A DNA stretch of 64,000 nt from Pirellulaceae bacterium (GTDB taxonomy: Bacteria; Planctomycetota; Planctomycetia; Pirellulales; Pirellulaceae). This document shows positions 61,067-64,000 of the stretch, in pieces. The position numbers were made by a program, and so were the translations under genes. The notes beneath the pieces were generated by a model. That model was given only the letters and a program-made list of their open reading frames with translations. It was not told the origin of the DNA and made no database searches. Location of the stretch: contig JAHDXO010000023.1 of NCBI GenBank assembly GCA_023382975.1, positions 80,435 through 144,434 on the forward strand. The letters are read 5' to 3'. The stretch's first letter is position 1. Every line of letters starts with the position of its first letter.

Positions 61067-64000
61067 ATGGAAATGTCCAATCATCGTACCCCGCGCCGGC
61101 GTGAGGGAATTCAGCGAAGCAAGAAACGCCGCCGGTCTTTCCGACCGATGATCGAGCAGTTGGAAGATCGTCGGCTATTGGCCATCGGAGATTCGGCACT
61201 GGAGCCAGGAATTTCGGCGTTTGATATCCTCAATCAGCGGCCGGGTGCGTCGGACGGCGTGTACTGGATCGACCCGGACGGTCCCGGCTCGATCGTTCCG
61301 TTCCAGGTCTACGCGGATATGACGACGGACGGTGGCGGCTGGATGCTGGCCGTCAACAGCGTCGCCGGCAGTGAAGCGCCGAGCAACCGCATCGACGCCA
61401 ATGTGGGCTCGCCGCAATTCAGCACAGGCCATACTCGCAATGTGCAGCCTCTGCTCGCTGGGGGCGGCGAATTCCGTCACCAGATCGATGCCGGCGCTCA
61501 GGGCTTGGGAACGTTCCATGCAAAATACAGCAGTGCAGATTACTTCGGAGCGTTGCCGGGTGGGTTTGGCGCTTGGACGAATCTGGGGACTTCCAACCCC
61601 AATCTGCTTCAGGATCAGTACGGCCGATCCTGGTCCAGTACTCCGTTTGGCGCGGAGTGGTACTACAGCGGCCAGGTCTCCGCCATCCCATCGACTCCGG
61701 CCAACGGTTCGGCGGGTCCCACGGTCAACGGAGCGACCCAGGTGATCCAATCGTATCGGATCTGGGTACGCGAGCTGGACACGCCCGACTTCGCACCGCC
61801 GCCGCCCTCGACTCCCGATCTGGATCCGACGACGGACACGGGAATCTCGAACACCGACGACATCACCTTCGCATCCAGCGTGACCTTTGCCGGCACTGCC
61901 TTTGCCGGTCCTGCGCATGGCGTCTACGAGCTGAACGGCACATTGGCGGACCGATTGAAACGGACGGATTTGATTGGGCAGGGAGGCGTCACCGGCCCTT
62001 CGTTCTACTCCTTTGGCCCCAACCAGGGGCTGATCCTTCCGCAAACGCTGCCGGATCCCAGTGAATACACGTTGGAATTCGTGGTCAACCTGAGCAATCC
62101 GGGCCCCAACGGCTGGTCGAAGCTGGTCGACTTTGCCGATCGAAGCGCCGACGCTGGCCTGTATTTTACCCCCACGGGTGCTCTGCGATTTCATTCCTAC
62201 GCGGATTCCGGAGCCAGCATTTTCGTCCCGAATACCGATTTCCACCTCACGCTTACCCGCGAGGCGAGCACCGGCCACGTTGCGGTTTACGTGGACGGTT
62301 CCCTGCGTTTTAGCTTCAACGACGGCGCCGGTGCCGCCGTAGCGAACTCGGTCTTCCGTCTCTTTCAAGACGATTTCGTTACCTCCCAGGTGGAATCGCC
62401 CAGCGGCCTGGTGCGTCGCGTGCGTTTGTTCGATGCCGCCCTGCCGCCCGGCGATGTCGCTCACCTGTTCTCCGGCGGTTCGCCTTTCGAGCTTCCCAGT
62501 TCCCCGGGGATCGCCACGGTCGAATTGTCCTCGGATCTCGACGGGTTGTTGGGGACGGCATCCGTAGATGACGGTCTGTGGTCCCTGACGACATCGGACC
62601 TAAGCCTTGGCGTGCATCAGATCCATGCCGTCGCCATTCAGAACCCCGGCTACCGAGTCAGCCAGCCGTCTGCGCCGCTGCCGGTGACGATCACGCCGGG
62701 TCATGGTCGAGTGCAATTCGTCGGCGCCTTTCAGGATTCGCAGGGCGACCCGCTGACCGGCGAACACGATCTCCAGTTGGCCGTTTACGATTCGGCCAGC
62801 GGCGGCTCGGCACTCTATTCGGAGACTCTCGCGGATGTCGCCTTGGGGCTCAGCCCCGGAGGTTACTTCCAGCACGCGATTACGGCGCTCGGGAACGCCG
62901 AGTTGCAGCAAGACCTGTACGTACAGGTTTCCGTCGATGGGAACCCGCTGAATCCGCGGTTGCGCATCAACCACGAATCGACCACGTTGTCTGGCTCCGG
63001 CTTCCAGAGCGTTGGGAGCACCGCCGCAGCGGTGGTGCAGCGCGGCGACACGGCTTCGTACAGTCAATGGCTGTTCGGTTACCTGCGCGATGCCTCGGGC
63101 AATCCGGTGACGGGAAGCCAGCAACTGCAGTTGTCGCTGTATGATGCCCAGACGGGCGGATCGCCGTTGTGGTCCGACACGGCGACGGTTGCAGTCGACG
63201 ATGCCCATGCGGGCCGGATGGCGATCGAGTTGGGCACTGTGACGCCGCTGGATTTGCAGTTGTTTTCCAGCCACAGCGAACTCTGGGTAGAAATTGCGAT
63301 TGCGGGCGAAACCCCGGCGCCGCGTCTGCGTTTTGACGGCGGGCAGCAGACGCTGCCTCTCACGGCGGCCGGCCTGCAACTGGTAAGCGCCCATGCTTCC
63401 TCCGCGGCCGACGCCTGGGCGGGCGTCCAGGGTTCCCCAATCACCACCAACGTGTTTGGCTTCCTGCGTCGTGCCGGCACCGGCAACCCGCTGCCGGGCA
63501 CGCACAGCATAACCTTTCGGCTCTACGACAGTCCCTCCGGCGGCGCACTGCTCTACAGCGAGACGGCGAGCATCGACGTGGAGGACGACCTACTCGGCTC
63601 GTTTGCACACGGTCTGGGCACCATTCAGCCGCTATCACGCAGTTTGCTGACGATGAACGAGACAGTCTACCTCGAGTTGGAAATCGACGGCCGAGTGTCC
63701 GAAACACCGAGGACCGCATTCTCCCTGCTGCCCAGTTTTGCGGTCGCTGCGATCGACGTCGCGCCATTCAACGCGTTTACAAGCAGGGTATTCTCGCCGA
63801 ATACTCAGCCTGCGGATGATGGATGGGTGTTTGTGGACGGATTGGAGAACGTGTTCACCACCGACTCGCAGCAGACCGTCCTCGTGAGCGGGGCCACCAG
63901 CGTGGTGACCGCAGGAGGCCAGGACAATCTTGAACTCCGCCTGGTAATCGACGGCGTCCCCGGCCCGGTGATTCAAGCCGGCCAGACGTCGTACGGCCAG
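61067..64000 (+). CDS. Giant secreted/surface protein, N-terminal part, runs off the window
   Basis: The frame is open from ATG 61067 to base 64000 (978 residues, no stop), so the protein is larger than the window shows. AGAGG lies seven bases before the ATG. A basic N-terminus with IEQLEDRRLLA (30-39 region, LEDRRLLA at 32-39) is the planctomycete extracellular-protein N-terminal motif. A fibrinogen-C-like segment follows at about 48-238 (GVYWIDPDGPGSIVPF, DMTTDGGGWMLAV), then a LamG/concanavalin-like domain at about 333-468. Three repeats of about 92 residues begin near 547, 665 and 794, each with G.(L/F)(R/Q)...GNPL.G...L...(L/V)YD...GG..L(Y/W)S(E/D)T. The likely role is adhesion or surface structure. 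Confidence 0.85.
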   Translation, partial: MEMSNHRTPRRREGIQRSKKRRRSFRPMIEQLEDRRLLAIGDSALEPGISAFDILNQRPGASDGVYWIDPDGPGSIVPFQVYADMTTDGGGWMLAVNSVAGSEAPSNRIDANVGSPQFSTGHTRNVQPLLAGGGEFRHQIDAGAQGLGTFHAKYSSADYFGALPGGFGAWTNLGTSNPNLLQDQYGRSWSSTPFGAEWYYSGQVSAIPSTPANGSAGPTVNGATQVIQSYRIWVRELDTPDFAPPPPSTPDLDPTTDTGISNTDDITFASSVTFAGTAFAGPAHGVYELNGTLADRLKRTDLIGQGGVTGPSFYSFGPNQGLILPQTLPDPSEYTLEFVVNLSNPGPNGWSKLVDFADRSADAGLYFTPTGALRFHSYADSGASIFVPNTDFHLTLTREASTGHVAVYVDGSLRFSFNDGAGAAVANSVFRLFQDDFVTSQVESPSGLVRRVRLFDAALPPGDVAHLFSGGSPFELPSSPGIATVELSSDLDGLLGTASVDDGLWSLTTSDLSLGVHQIHAVAIQNPGYRVSQPSAPLPVTITPGHGRVQFVGAFQDSQGDPLTGEHDLQLAVYDSASGGSALYSETLADVALGLSPGGYFQHAITALGNAELQQDLYVQVSVDGNPLNPRLRINHESTTLSGSGFQSVGSTAAAVVQRGDTASYSQWLFGYLRDASGNPVTGSQQLQLSLYDAQTGGSPLWSDTATVAVDDAHAGRMAIELGTVTPLDLQLFSSHSELWVEIAIAGETPAPRLRFDGGQQTLPLTAAGLQLVSAHASSAADAWAGVQGSPITTNVFGFLRRAGTGNPLPGTHSITFRLYDSPSGGALLYSETASIDVEDDLLGSFAHGLGTIQPLSRSLLTMNETVYLELEIDGRVSETPRTAFSLLPSFAVAAIDVAPFNAFTSRVFSPNTQPADDGWVFVDGLENVFTTDSQQTVLVSGATSVVTAGGQDNLELRLVIDGVPGPVIQAGQTSYGQ

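Noticed and set aside
1..64000. tRNA or rRNA genes
   Set aside because: Reading intergenic regions showed no T-loop, anticodon-stem or rRNA-like signatures; a tRNA search program would settle this.

Overview
The window looks like chromosomal DNA of a planctomycete, most likely Pirellulales-like. This is inferred from gene families, since no rRNA marker is present. The pointers are a DUF1559 pseudopilin-like protein, PVC-type dehydrogenase/cytochrome c/HEAT fusions, CRTAC1 (VCBS + ASPIC/UnbV) proteins, a large WD40-Ser/Thr kinase, a short ECF-like sigma factor, Uma2 nucleases, and a giant secreted protein with an N-terminal LEDRRLLA-type motif. GC is high and genes are mostly well spaced. I recognised no tRNA, rRNA, CRISPR array or insertion sequence.

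Layout. 1-2.9 kb: 3' part of a PQQ-propeller protein. 2.9-6.1 kb: a repeat-bearing, less GC-rich stretch with two orphan genes. 6.1-9.2 kb: a DevBCA/MacAB-type exporter operon on the minus strand. 9.6-20.5 kb: a DUF1559 protein, a tiny ORF, then a tightly packed five-gene plus-strand operon of exported proteins: HZS-alpha-like diheme propeller, CRTAC1, ten-CxxCH multiheme cytochrome with YVTN propeller, 'regulator-propeller' protein, and ABC-type substrate-binding protein. Convergent to it is a 1404-residue HZS-alpha-like/HEAT protein. 25-29.7 kb: Uma2 and an exported methyltransferase-PQQ-LamG fusion, a paralogue of the first gene. 29.8-35.4 kb: an atypical kinase, a ketoacyl-ACP synthase and a PAP2 phosphatase. 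35.5-40 kb: a very large vWA protein ending in an S74-like chaperone/autoprotease domain. 40-47.5 kb: small membrane protein, RsgA, SET-domain protein, YVTN/diheme cytochrome, PVC dehydrogenase. 47.7-55.3 kb: a Tex protein with large low-complexity insertions, a small unknown protein, and an RND/MMPL transporter. 55.6-60.6 kb: WD40 kinase, Uma2 and sigma factor on one strand. 61 kb to the end: the N-terminal 978 residues of a giant surface protein, open at the window edge.

How it fits together. The dominant theme is exported redox and propeller proteins: c-type hemes, PQQ-like, YVTN and TolB-like propellers. The 11.3-20.5 kb operon is the best candidate for an undescribed system: five consecutive exported proteins, two overlapping start/stop junctions, a multiheme module duplicated with an exact 175-residue offset, and a substrate-binding protein without a permease or ATPase. 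A 20-base element upstream of this operon is repeated exactly upstream of the DUF1559 gene, suggesting shared control. Signalling genes (two kinases, one sigma factor) and dispersed palindromic repeats, one of them translated inside a signal-peptide region, make up the rest.
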